Notes under the pieces: generated by a model
The model's database searches: none
The model's input: only the letters and a program-made list of their open reading frames with translations
Told to the model about the DNA's origin: nothing
Made by a program: the position numbers and the translations under genes
Assembly (NCBI GenBank): GCA_000310025.1
Contig: FN649729.1
Coordinates: 1,991,207 to 2,055,206 of the forward strand
Direction of reading: 5' to 3'
Origin: Ectocarpus siliculosus
Lineage: Eukaryota; Sar; Phaeophyceae; Ectocarpales; Ectocarpaceae
DNA length: 64,000 nt
Shown here: positions 47,201 through 56,785 of the stretch, one piece after another
How positions within the stretch are numbered: the stretch's first letter is position 1
Layout: each line of letters begins with the position of its first letter

Positions 47201-48102
47201 AATGCGTAGGAAAAGATGTCCCGCGAGTTCCGAAATTGTGAAATTTCGTACCCGCTATTTCTGAAGTTTCGTGGACGCCAATGCGTACGCGTCCATCCAA
47301 CTACATACACGGGATGTTCCACAGCATCATCAAATGACATAACTTAAACACCTGCCAACAATATCGCAACATGTGTACTTGGTACCTGTGAGCTTGTTGT
47401 GGTTGAGCCACAGCTCCTGCAGCTCGCTGAGAGCCCCTAGCTCAGGTGGGATGTGGCCTGAAAGCGGACAGGGGGGACAGAATAGCTCAGCGGGGCAAAA
47501 AAATATTATCTCCCCGCTTTCTAGAACACACCTTCTCACCTACGTACGTAGGCGAGATACATGCATTTTGCTTCTCCAGAAGTTGAAATAAAATTCACGC
47601 TCGACTGTCCCGGGGTCACTATCTAACTCGTTGTAGCCAAGGTTGAGGCTCTCCAAGGCGCTGATACTTGGTGGGATGGGTCCTGTAGAATTGGATTTTG
47701 CCAGGGCTGTTGCTGCTGGAATTCTCAAGAACAAATGAGTTGTTTCTAAACGTACCTACTTCCACGCGTGTAGGGAGTAAGTAGTCTACACGTGTCCGCG
47801 TGTTCTAGAAGCTGCAAGCGTTGATCAGGCATCTACTACACGAATTCGTAGGGATGGTCAAGCACATTTATCTTTACACGAAGCACGTGCAAGCAGTAGA
47901 CTAAATGCTGAAGAACTCCTTGTACACCTCGGAGGCTGTTTCCTCCCAGGGAAAGATTTACCACCCGGCCCTGGGCGTTGACTTCGACTCCATGCCATGT
48001 CGCTATGGCAGCATCTGTGTCCCAGTTGCCTCTCTGCCTCCATCCAGCCCCGCCGGTCGAACGAAACAGGGCAACCAGTGCTTCACGGTCCGTGGAAGCC
48101 AT
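36067..48102 (-). CDS. ROCO LRR-GTPase (24 exons, 1185 aa as assembled)
   Basis: Exon 1 (48102-47928) encodes MASTDREALVALFRSTGGAG, the LRR N-cap. Fifteen LRR exons follow: 47682-47620, 47457-47386, 47147-47076, 46910-46839, 46649-46578, 46350-46279, 45493-45422, 45194-45123, 44672-44601, 44464-44393, 43977-43906, 43745-43674, 43521-43450, 43271-43200 and 42626-42555. The Roc-COR part uses 41329-41107 (P-loop GKETVGKT), 39555-39423 (DCAGQ, switch II), 38888-38365 (NKWD), 38114-37974, 37696-36958 (COR) and 36694-36350 (YFCPLCQ, possible zinc site). The last exon is 36273-36067, a Ser/Pro/Gln-rich tail. Total 3558 nt, frame intact. ROCO proteins couple a Roc GTPase to a COR dimerisation domain. 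Brown-algal members have been proposed as immune receptors and reported to shuffle LRR exons. The actual set of LRR exons used in mRNA is unknown, and opposite-strand LRR exons sit inside the introns. Confidence 0.88.
38184..38213 (+). repeat. AC dinucleotide run
   Basis: About fourteen AC units in a ROCO intron, 70 bp from the exon at 38114. Confidence 0.9.
39825..40675. repeat. GCACCCCGGTGCCATCTCTC-type degenerate repeat in a ROCO intron
   Basis: Phrases built from CCGGTGCCATCTCTCCGACC and its inverse GGTCGGTGAGATCC recur at about 39832-39885, 39920-39950, 39985-40013 and 40540-40672 within the intron 39556-41106. No coding signal. Confidence 0.6.
42349..42418 (+). pseudogene. Decayed LRR exon, opposite strand, 70 nt
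   Basis: CCGCAG acceptor and GCG|GTGAG donor are kept, and the 3' half reads LATTYLHFNKLS-like, but the length is 70 instead of 72 nt and the GxIP start is lost. Confidence 0.5.
42786..42855 (+). pseudogene. Decayed LRR exon, opposite strand
   Basis: Starts GGTCGATACCCAAGGAGCTG (G-S-I-P-K-E-L-G-A-L) but then diverges; neither a clear CAG acceptor nor a GT donor remains. Confidence 0.6.
43013..43084 (+). other. Opposite-strand LRR exon (intact)
   Basis: 72 nt with TTACAG acceptor and GCG|GTGAG donor, encoding GPIPPALGKLAALQDLNLDG plus NQLS. It is close in sequence to the minus-strand exon 45493-45422. Confidence 0.85.
44191..44262 (+). other. Opposite-strand LRR exon (intact)
   Basis: 72 nt with TTGCAG acceptor and GATG|GTGAG donor, encoding GHIPPELGKLGALKTLGLTV plus NKLD. 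Confidence 0.85.
44325..44338. repeat. Palindromic hinge core GCCGACGCGTCGGC
   Basis: Perfect 14-nt palindrome between plus exon 44191-44262 and minus exon 44464-44393. Confidence 0.9.
44789..44828. repeat. Perfect 40-nt palindrome at an LRR orientation switch
   Basis: Half-site AAGTTTCGTGGACGCCAACG followed directly by its exact reverse complement. It lies between the minus exon 44672-44601 and the plus exon 44913-44984. Confidence 0.95.
44913..44984 (+). other. Opposite-strand LRR exon (inverted copy of 46910-46839)
   Basis: 72 nt with TTGCAG acceptor and GCG|GTGAG donor, encoding GPIPSELGHLSALKKLYLSR plus NQLS. By eye it is identical to the minus-strand exon at 46910-46839, with intron flanks also matching in inversion. 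Confidence 0.88.
45580..45593. repeat. Palindromic hinge core GCCAACGCGTTGGC
   Basis: Perfect 14-nt palindrome between minus exon 45493-45422 and plus exon 45723-45794, followed by GTCCACGAAACTTCAG as in the 40-nt hinge. Confidence 0.9.
45723..45794 (+). other. Opposite-strand LRR exon (inverted near-copy of 47147-47076)
   Basis: 72 nt with GTGCAG acceptor and ACAG|GTGAG donor. It encodes GPIPKELGALSRLETLWLND plus NNFT and differs by two bases from the minus-strand exon at 47147-47076; the flanks match in inverted orientation. Confidence 0.85.
45993..46064 (+). other. Opposite-strand LRR exon (intact, inverted cassette)
   Basis: 72 nt with CTGGCAG acceptor and G|GTGAG donor on the plus strand, encoding GTIPAELGELTALLELYLNG plus NELS. 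It is opposite to the ROCO gene and so cannot be spliced into it in this orientation. Confidence 0.85.
46142..46153. repeat. Palindromic hinge core ACGCGTACGCGT
   Basis: Perfect 12-nt palindrome followed by CCACGAAACTTCAG, between plus exon 45993-46064 and minus exon 46350-46279. Confidence 0.88.
46469..46508. repeat. Near-palindromic hinge between LRR exons
   Basis: Left half GTGGACGCCAACGCG joined to right half TACGCGTCCAC, outer arms AAGTTTC/GAAACTT. It looks like a hybrid of two hinge types. Neighbouring LRR exons on both sides are now in the same orientation. Confidence 0.85.
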
Positions 48103-49892
48103 TGCTCAGGGGACCTGCACGGAGTTGATTTGGCGACACGGCAACCGTAGTTTCAATCCCGAAAACACCCCGTCAACCTGCCTGCGATTTAGAGTCACGT
48201 CACCTCCAATCACCAATTAGACTATCGCAGGGAGCTTGCGGGAGAATAGAACTCAAAATACGCCGTGCTGCTGAAAGCTGTGCACTGAAGCTGTGCACTG
48301 CTGTGCACACAGTGCAATAGACAAAGCTGCTGGGATTTCGATGAACTAACTGCGTGAGAGAAGCTCTCGTTCGGAAAAGTAGACCGTCTTGTTGCAGCAT
48401 GCGCTTCCCGCGTTCCCGCAAACGCGAACGCACGTGGATGGTGGGATAGCTTCTTTTCTTTTCTTTCTACACGCAGATTGGAAACAACGGCGGGAATACC
48501 GACAGCGTACATAAACCCTAATACAGAGCGCTTGTCGATAATGGAAGGGAAAGACAAATGGTAAAGCTGGCCGCGGCATTCTTTCCAGATGGAATGAGCA
48601 CCTGAGCACGCCTCGACCAAAAGCAAGTGGTTACCCAAGGCAAGCCAAGGTGCAAAGGAACAAATCGGGAACTCACCGACGAATAAAACGGGTCGCAGGG
48701 GCGATTGTGGTATCTCGCTTGCAGCAACACGCTCCTCTCGTTTTCTGCCACCACCCGAAGACTTTGAACCAAGAGCTCCGGTAACTCCTCCCCTTGTTTG
48801 TTGTTTGATCCCGTCCCCAATCTACCTCCTTGGGTTAGAAGCGTGAGGGGCAGAGGTGGGTGTGCGGAGTGCGGAGGAATCACAAGCAGCTGCTTATTAT
48901 GGGATGCAGTGCCATCTGCGAGCCCCCCCTTTCAACCCTCAGTCCTCAGTCCCGCCCTCTCCTCCTCCTGCAAGTGTGCGTGCGCTTGTGACGGCAGGTA
49001 GAAGGGTGGACTGGTTGCTCATGCCGCGTGGCTGAGGTTGTATAGAATTGTATGGAGTTTACTTCAACAGCAGCAGCAGCACATGACGACTCTCTTGGTG
49101 CTGAATCCCCCCGCATCTCTCGGGGCGACCAGTCACCTGTCACTGCTGTTGTAGCCGTGCTTGCTGTGCACGATCGCAGTGCATCCGAAGCACACAGAGC
49201 TTCGGGAACCTCGGTGGTTTCTGTGGCATGCATGGTGGGTCGAATGGTATAGCTGGGGAAGGTGTCAATTTTAGTGCGACGACTCTCCTGTGGTGGTCAG
49301 GGATGAGCGACAGCAGGGCGATAGAGGTGAGTCGCGAGGTGCACGATGATTCGATGCTTCAAACCGTCGATATTCCGCTTCACTATGTACTTCCACGTAC
49401 ATCTGCTGGGGATGATACACTGATGGTCGATGGATGATACCCCCACAGCCACTGTAGCTACCGCCAGGAGAGAGGAGGGACCTGGGACAACGTTGTCGCA
49501 ATCCAACGAACTGCTGTGCAGGGCTGTACAGCAGTAGTAGGTCACGTTGCCGTACAGCAGTGTGAGGGAGAAAGATCTGAGCGTTGTGTGAGTACACACA
49601 CCAAAGAGTTCGACAAAAAACAAAAAACTACAACACTGCTGCTGGACGTAGGTCTTCTGCAAGGTTCCACCCCAAAAAGCGTATGCATACATTAGCCTAC
49701 GTGTAGCTGCCGTTCGGTGGGAAAACTCCCCCAATCCACCCTTGTGCAGGGTTTGCAAAATTTGAAATTGAATTGACTACATGTGCAAAGCCGACCAACC
49801 GCGAGATTCACCACAAGGCGGCTCTTTCCGTGGGACTGAAGCCGGACTCTGCGATCTCAGGCTTCAGATTATTTTACGATGTTGACAGTACT
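48103..49892. other. Upstream region of the ROCO gene
   Basis: No gene recognised. The first ~250 bp hold GTGCACTG/CTGTGCAC palindromic phrases (about 48278-48313), and 49500-49565 holds several ACAGCAGT/ACTGCTGT motifs. A 66-codon plus frame at 49052 has no supporting features. Confidence 0.4.
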
Positions 49893-50136
49893 GCGAAAGA
49901 TTGACTGACGAAGTAAGGGAAATCTGCGTTTTGTGAGAAGCGGCAGAAATAAACCGTTGGCCAATCAGAAAGCAGGAAGCGGACGAGCGTGTTGATTCCT
50001 GTTTTCAGTATATACTCGCTTCGCCGTGTTTACCGGGGGCGAGCGAGAGCACGTGTGTGTGCTTGTGGTGGCCAAGGGTTGTTTCTGCCGTGACGTTTCC
50101 GCAAAATAATGACAAATTTCGAAAGCATCGAGAAAA
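49893..50136 (+). mobile_element. Internally deleted derivative of the YR retrotransposon
   Basis: 244 bp: complete A (from GCGAAAGATTGACTG, as A2 at 8531) up to GACGTTTC, then jumping directly to the last ~37 bp of B (GCAAAATAATGACAAATTTC to GAGAAAA). Both outer ends coincide exactly with the A start and B end of the full element, with the rest lost. One base is missing (GTTTACCGG versus GTTTAACCGG). The flanks read ACAGTACT on the left and CTGTAAGA on the right. Confidence 0.85.
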
Positions 50137-50577
50137 CTGTAAGATTGCGATAGACAGGTCACGGAATTGGGGCACCGTGCCTGATTTCAGGTCTGGAGAG
50201 GTACTTACTCTAGCCCTCCGACGAACTGCGAGGCCCCTCTCTTCACAGTTCAGAGTAGTCTCCTACGTCGTTTTGTCCGCGGGCCAAGATGTGCCCGTAG
50301 GAAACCACACCGCTGGGTGACCATGCCATGCGCAACTGGATTCGATTGCGTCTGAGATGGAGCGGCAGAGAGATCACTGGTTCCTGGTTTGTACACCCCA
50401 GGCTACGTTATCGTGCAGGGGTGCAGACCTTTGCTATTTTCTGTCCAACCAAAGGCAACGTCGTATGTCTTGGTAAATTAACGTAACACCTTCGAAGCCA
50501 ACAGGGGTGGGTGGGCGGGAAATGACACCACGCCTCTATCCTGCTGCGTGCCCACGTATGCCGTAGTCCTCGTACAG
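50137..50577. other. Stretch between the deleted element and the first Q-rich gene exon
   Basis: No ORF with support; the 5' exons of the Q-rich gene should be here or further left but I could not assign them. Confidence 0.3.
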
Positions 50578-51531
50578 AAGAAACGCCCAAGGACCATCAG
50601 AGCCGTCAAGCGAGGGCGCGGTGGTGGAATCGGTGACAGTCCGACACGGAAGAGGACCAAGCCTAACACGAACAAGCCGAACGAAGCGATGCAAGTAAAT
50701 GTGTGGCACGTGTTGCGGTGTGTTTGTGTTGGGGGTTGACTGCATGGGGAAGGGGCACCAGTCGACGAGTTGTCATCTTAATTTGGTCCACCAAGCTTAT
50801 ATCGCTGTTCGCCCTGCCGCTCTCGTTCTTGTTTTCTTGCTGTGATGAATCCCATTGGGGGTCAAGCAGCCTGCCGGTGGGGCGACAGCGGCCGCCGAAG
50901 CGAGAAGGGCACGGGAGGGTGTGGAGCCGGAAGACCTCTACGACAGGCCAGAACGTCGCTCCAAGGTCGATGCGGCATCCGACTACAGTTTCGGACGTAC
51001 AGGTGGGCCCTGGGACGAAAACAAGAACAACGTTGTGATCGGTTTGTGGTTTTCGCGGTGCGCTGAGAGCTCTATTTGCGGTTGCGTTGGGCGTTGACAT
51101 GAAGAGGAGGCACGAGATGATGCGATGGAGTGTTCACTGTCTAGGTTCGATCTTATCTTGGCCCTCAAGGATCTCTTTTGATACCAACGAAATTCTTTTG
51201 GCACTGTCAACAGGTTGCACGTGGGTGGGGTAATTTTCCTTGCAGTCGGGTACTTCTTCTGGAAGTTGAAGTGACTCACCTTCAAGATCTCCTTGCGCCT
51301 TCATCGTGGCTGTGGGAATGGAATAAACAAACAACGACGGCCGGAATGTGTCGTCTCTTTGTAGAGAAAACCTGATTTTCATTCGGTTGGGTTGTGACCA
51401 TAGGGTCGTTCTTATCGACCAATAAAACACGAAAAAAAAAACGAAACCGTGTTTTCTTGAACAATTATGGAGGCGTGTTTCCCCGAAAGCCGTGAAAAGA
51501 AGGAGCCGGGTTTTTTTGGGGCTTGCTACTT

Positions 51532-51852
51532 TCACGAATCCGTGTTTTTGACAGAAGCATCGGACAAGCGCACCGCGGGCGCTGTAACATCACTGAGAAC
51601 GCTAGAAAGACCTGCCAGACTCACGTCCAGGTCTGTTGTGGAGATGGACAAGCGGCAGAAGCGACGTTCAGTCCGTTCTTGGCCCAAAACTAGGCATTGC
51701 GTGGTGCTCTCGTCTTCAACTGCTGCTGTTGGTGCTGGTTTTTTTTTTTCAATCACACATAGCAAAGACGGAAACAGTAGAACGAGTACAGCAGCAGCAC
51801 CAAGACCTCCAACGCGCTGATTCCTTCGGTTCGGCTGTCTATATGATACCAT
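51532..51852 (-). CDS. Hypothetical small secreted or type II membrane protein (106 aa)
   Basis: ATG 51852 to TGA 51532-51534. Residues about 17-32 (GGLGAAAVLVLLFPSLLCVI) form one hydrophobic segment after a basic start (RRNQR), as in a signal anchor. The following KKKPAP and a Cys-containing stretch complete it. A strong donor-like site GAC|GTGAGT inside the frame suggests the exon may end there instead. It overlaps the large intron of the plus-strand Q-rich gene. A ~60-bp decayed copy of the signal-segment region lies at about 52015-52080. Family unknown. Confidence 0.35.
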   Translation of the reverse strand: MVSYRQPNRRNQRVGGLGAAAVLVLLFPSLLCVIEKKKPAPTAAVEDESTTQCLVLGQERTERRFCRLSISTTDLDVSLAGLSSVLSDVTAPAVRLSDASVKNTDS

Positions 51853-53367
51853 CTCCCGGCGCCGTGATGCTTCGTGGGTATTGGGTGCTTGGGTGCTGCT
51901 CAATAAAGTGTGTGAGAGACGTGTGCCACCTCACCAAAATGCCGTTGGAAAAAATGCGGCGAGATGATCTGTTTTTGGTCGGACGCATCAACATCAATCC
52001 AAGGCACTACGCAGCAGTAGAGCAACAGGGCCTCCGACACGCTAATTCTTTCGGATTGGCCATCTATATGATGCTGGCCGTCAGCGCGTCTGCCGCCCTA
52101 TGATTGTTGAGCTCGTCTACCTTTGGGCAGGTGGTGGTCAAAAGATGAGAGTCGCAACCGTGAAAAATGAGCTGGCAAACTGAAGAAATCGCAAGCAACA
52201 CCCAGGTGGCGACACTCTGCCCTGCGCCTTTTGTTGCTGAAAACTGAAAACAGCAGGCCAGGTTGACGGGATCTTTCTAAGTGTGTTGTCCTCTGTGTCG
52301 GGTGCTGCTCATTGCGCTTTCACCGCTGCTCTATGGTGAGCAATACCATGTCAACCTGTTGTGTGTCGAGCAAAACGTGTATTGAGGGAAGGAAACGAAC
52401 CTTTCGCGATGACATCACGATTAGAACAAGCGAAGAATAATCGGATCTTCTTTTCACCGTTCCGTGAAAAGAAGCGTTTTTTTTTCGTTGCGTTAACAAT
52501 ACCCCTTAGTATTTATGCTCGAGGAAGAAAAACGAAGCGAGCGCTCCTCGAAATAGAACGTGCAATGAGACGCTGTATCGAAGAGGCGTGCCGTCCGTTT
52601 CATTTGTGAACGCTCCTTTGTACCACACCTTCAGGTGGGTGTGGCAGAGGGTTGGTTTGGTGGGCGGAATGAGAACTCGCCGGCTCCGTGAAGACTAAAA
52701 TTTTGCTTGTTCAGGGTGTGCTTCGCGTGTAGTAGCAGTCCCATCGCGCGTCCGATGGGCTCTGATGTTCTTGTTGCCGTTGCTCCAACTTTTAATCGCT
52801 CGTCAGGGGGTGTTCCTTGCTCTCACGCGGTGTACATACCTTCCGGGGGTTAAAGGTCAAACGTGGCTGTTGATGATCTGTAAAAGGACGACCACACAAG
52901 CATTAGTGTTGTCACACACGTACCGCTTTGGACAAGCCAGAGCGTCCGGCGATCGTCGAGATGTATTCTCTGGTGCAGCCAAAGGAAATTTGATGCTTAG
53001 CCTCAACAGTACAATGCTACCAAGTTCCCGGTCGATGTGCGTACCCGGCACCGAAGACATTTTTCCGAATCAAAACTCACCCAGTCTACCTCCTGTTCAT
53101 CCCTCTACGCATGCAGTGTAAGGCACGACGCTATTACCGCCGTCCATTGTTCCAACAACTTGGGTTCTTTCGCCCGTCACGTCCCCCGCAGCAGGGGACA
53201 AGACAGTCGCCGGTGTTGGCAGGATCGTCAAGTGTCAGTTCCAGCGCCAGCGGGTACGGCGCCGATAAATGTCGGGGCGGAGCCACGGGGCCCGACGGCG
53301 CAGCAAAGCCGCCTGCTGTGAGCGCCAGCGGGGCAGCAATGTCGAAGCCCCGGCGCGCGGAGGCCTC

Positions 53368-53370
<3 letters not shown>

Positions 53371-53430
<60 letters not shown>

Positions 53431-53440
53431 GCAACAGCAG
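53371..53440 (+). repeat. CAG trinucleotide run (polyglutamine frame)
   Basis: About 23 CAG units with a few CAA/AAG interruptions, inside the last exon of the Q-rich gene. Confidence 0.9.
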
Positions 53441-53612
53441 GGTCTGCGGAAGGTTAATGATTTTTTCTGCCCCAAGTCTTGCCCCTACGCTTAGGCGCAG
53501 CACAAGGAAGCGCGCCCATGTTCAGTACTCGGAGACTGATACAAAGGGGAAGCTCAGGGCTCCCGACGAGTCTACCACTGCCGAGTTGTCCTCGGACGAG
53601 GAAGAAGACTAG

Positions 53613-56600
53613 CCGCCAGCGCCTCCCTCGATGCCGGCAAGGCCCACATGGGGTTGAAGCGGGTCGACTCGGCACGACTGCTGCTCGAGAGGACGGCATA
53701 GCCTCCGCAACGACCCGACAAGACCACCACGTTACAACTACAATCATAAAACACCGGCAACAACAAGAGCCCTGTTCTTTGTAAGTGGTGGTGGGGGTAG
53801 AGTTGGTTGTGTTAGCAGTGATCGTGGTGGTGATGTGGTGTTGCTGGGGTCCTTATCGGATGAAGGGTGTTGTTGCGGCTCGTGGCTCTTGTGGTATTAT
53901 TGCGTGTTCTTTACTGGCTTGTCGCTTTTGTTTGAAATGACCGGTCGAGGTGTGCTACGCGGAATCTTGGAGCTCATATCTATGCATGCGCTATTCGATG
54001 TAGTCTACTGTTCGAAGGAGTCGCAAAAGCTACAAACAACCGTGGTTGTGTGTGTGTTCAGTCAACTCGTTCTTGGGCGAGTGTTGTTTTGGCAAAGTGC
54101 GGAGTGAAACTTCGCAAACACTACGCATACGTACGATAGAAGGGTAGTATAGGGTATATTTGAAGGGGAACCTTACCGTTTGGTGGGAGGGTATAGAGGG
54201 TGCGTTTACATTGGGCTAATTTTTGTTTACACAATGCATACAGAAACGCTCTGCCGCATTGATCTCTTGATTGACTTATCCCCCCCCTCCCCGTCATGCA
54301 CCATTGCACCAATCCCCCACAAGCAGATGACGTGCCTTTCCTGTCTTGGGTGGCCCGTTTTATGTTGTATTTTGTTGTTTCGTTTGTTTGTCGCTACGGT
54401 AGTGGTTCTGGCGTGTGCCTTTCTCTGTGTGTTATTCCTTTTTTCTCCCTCTGCTTTCTTCTTCCTTTTCTTTTTCTTTTCGAAGCTGTACGTCTTTTTA
54501 TTTTCTTAATATGACCCAACGAATCCATCTCCTCTATGTAAGAAAAATGTAAGGATTTCCCAACAAGCGCGTGGTGTTGAACGCACTTAATCAGTGACAC
54601 AAGCACATACGCCACAGCACATCACCATTCGCTCTAATTCCTGGCGTGGCGGGTGCTCGATTTGGTGGTTCAACGCTGCCCGCGGAGCTGGGAAGTGTCA
54701 CATAGACTAGAACGCCCCCCTGCCTCAAAGGTTCATGTAAAACTCCCCCAAGGCGTTCGTCTCCTAACTCCTAAAAGTTGGAAATTGCTTAATTACTTGA
54801 GATTGTATGGATTATTTGAATTTGCCACAGAAGTGGCATCGTGAGAGGATTCGTAGAACTGTTCATCCGTACGCACACACACACAGAAGAAGCCGGGCTG
54901 CACTCACTGACACCTGGCACCAGGGCCATTCGTTGTTTTTTGCGGTTGAGAGTGGACTTTTTCACCTCGTCTGCTACGATAATGAGTGCGCGTGTTGGCT
55001 AGGGGATAGCACGCTGCCCGTGAGCGGACCCGCCTTGAGTTCGACACCCACTGCACCGGCGATTTTTGGTCGGCTACAGACCGTCGGTAGAGGAGAGCGC
55101 TTGCCCCCGAAACAATAAATCCTGCCTCCATATCTATCTCCCTGCGAAATGGAAGAAAAATGAAAAAAAAAATACAGGATTTCAATGCTAGAAGGCATGG
55201 ATGGATGGATGGATGGATGGAAAACCCAACCTGGAAGGCATTGGCGTTGCCTTGATATGAACCACTACTATTTATATGTATCACTTGCTGTACGCAGCGT
55301 TTTCGACATTTATATTGCCGCAGGAGTAGACGCCATGAAGGTGCACCGAACCGTACATGTTCGTCAGATCTGGTGACGGGTGCTGGCATTTCAAGAATCA
55401 AACACCAACAGCTTGGGCGGGGGGCATTTTGCTGGAAGACTAGAGTATTCAAAAGTAACTGCCTTGAGTGCTTAATTTTTCGGGAAATACCGCAAGTGGT
55501 TACGAATCGCGTTGCTGTACAGTAGAGCGCCTGGCATTTACTGTAGGATTGGTGAGCCTGAGCCTCTTCGAATGCTCCTGAAATAGAACCGGACACAGGT
55601 CCAGACACAGGCCCCTGCGGTGGTAGGATCTCTCATTGGTCTTTGACAATCAATACCTGCCATAGACCCCGAGCGATTTGTCCCAACATCGTTCGCTAGC
55701 TTTCCTGCCGCCAACAGCAACCATCGGTACTAACGAATGCTGCTCACGTTTGGAAGACACAAATGACACCGTCTGCACCAGTTTGACACGTACAGGACAA
55801 ATAAAATGTACGACATATAGAGGGTGCCTCATTCTCGAAGGAATCTGATTCCTGTCGTGTCCGCCAAGCAGCCAGCACAGGTGCTGATCGCCGCAAGCTC
55901 AGCCCGCCCAGTACCTTCAATTGGTCGGTCTGGGTGGGGCGCCCAAAAACACATCCGAGATTTGAACTCATGGCGGGCTCCAAAAAAACGTTACCCAGAA
56001 GATTTTTCAGATTGCCGCCGAATCTTGACCGGTGTTGAACCTTCATCATTGCAGGAGGACGTGTACTGCCACAACGTTGACGGTGACACGGTGTTAGGCC
56101 GCATACTTCATCATTCTGTATGACATCATTCTCGAGGGAGACCTCCTCCCCTACCTTCACGTCTAGACCATCTTAAAATAGTCCCCAATACATCTAGGTA
56201 AAACAACGTACCATCGCCAACAACCTTCTACACTCCAGGCGAGCCCACCGCGAAGGGTGACCAAAACTCAAACACGCGGCAGCTGCGGGAGCAGCCGGTC
56301 TGTCTCAGTATTCTATCGCGATCATAGAAGGTCAACTAGTCGCACAAACGGACAAAAACCACCACCAGCAGCAGTAGATGTAGCAGCAGCAGCAGCACAC
56401 GGGTCGCATAGCCTCCTCCCGACTAGAGGCAATCGACGACGACACAAACAAGACAAATCGCAAAATCATAACAATCGCGCATTGCGCGCAGGAACAGCAA
56501 GCACTGTCTTCGGAATACGGTTGTGCCTGGAACTGGGTGTCCACAAAAAACACAAAAAACCCACGAGAAAAGCTGAAGCGCAGTCAGTCGTGAGTACAAA

Positions 56601-56785
56601 CGAAGGCAGCACAAGGTTAGTTCTCCGTTCGCAATAAACGGGAAAATATTCTGACACAAAAACGCAGCAGCAACGATAACCACATGACGACCAACACCCC
56701 AAAAGCAGCAGAAACAGCTGCAGCAGCAGCAGCAGCAGCAGGAAAAACAAACAGCACTACAAAACAAGAACAGCTTTTTTTTCGG
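53613..56785. other. Region between convergent Q-rich gene and exportin-like gene
   Basis: No gene recognised. It contains a GGAT run at 55197-55221, CAG clusters at 56374-56398 and 56719-56743, and a minus frame of 138 codons at 56160-55744 with no family signature. Confidence 0.35.

Larger units (their letters stand above)
42555..47682 (-). repeat. LRR exon cassette array, 15 coding-strand units
   Basis: Each unit encodes one 24-residue plant-type LRR of the form G-x-I-P-x-E-L-G-x-L-x-x-L-x-x-L-x-L-x-x-N-x-L. Acceptors are CAG/TAG and donors mostly G|GTGAG or G|GTACC, with splice phase 1 at both ends. Fourteen exons are 72 nt; the first (47682-47620) is 63 nt and encodes a repeat three residues shorter. 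Introns are 100-700 bp and share blocks between units, especially CCCGCGAGTTCCGAAATT, TCTAGAAAGCGGG and the GTGGACGCCAACGCG hinge. The last unit uses an unusual donor, GTAGGG. Confidence 0.85.
50578..53612 (+). pseudogene. Unknown Q-rich, basic protein gene; three 3' exons seen, frame shifted near 53466
   Basis: Exons as read: 50578-50694 (KKRPRTIRAVKRGRGGG..., strongly basic), 50870-51002 (AEARRAREGVEPEDLYDRPE..., phase 1 end) and 53223 onward. The last exon encodes Ser/Gly/Ala sequence, MSKPRRAEAS and a ~25-residue polyglutamine run from CAG repeats. In this frame it stops at 53492-53494 soon after GLRKVNDFF. Shifting by one base at the T6 run 53461-53466 opens a convincing tail, RRSTRKRAHVQYSETD...SSDEEED, ending at TAG 53610-53612. 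This could be a real frameshift, a sequencing error, or a missed junction. Basic stretches and an acidic tail suggest a nuclear protein; I do not recognise the family. The 5' exons are not found, and the 2.2-kb last intron may hide more exons. Confidence 0.45.

Noticed and set aside
49052-49252. 66-codon plus ORF upstream of the ROCO gene
   Set aside because: No domain, signal or splice evidence; the length is expected by chance in this GC content.
55744-56160. 138-codon minus ORF between the Q-rich and exportin-like genes
   Set aside because: No family resemblance; it could be an exon but nothing supports it.
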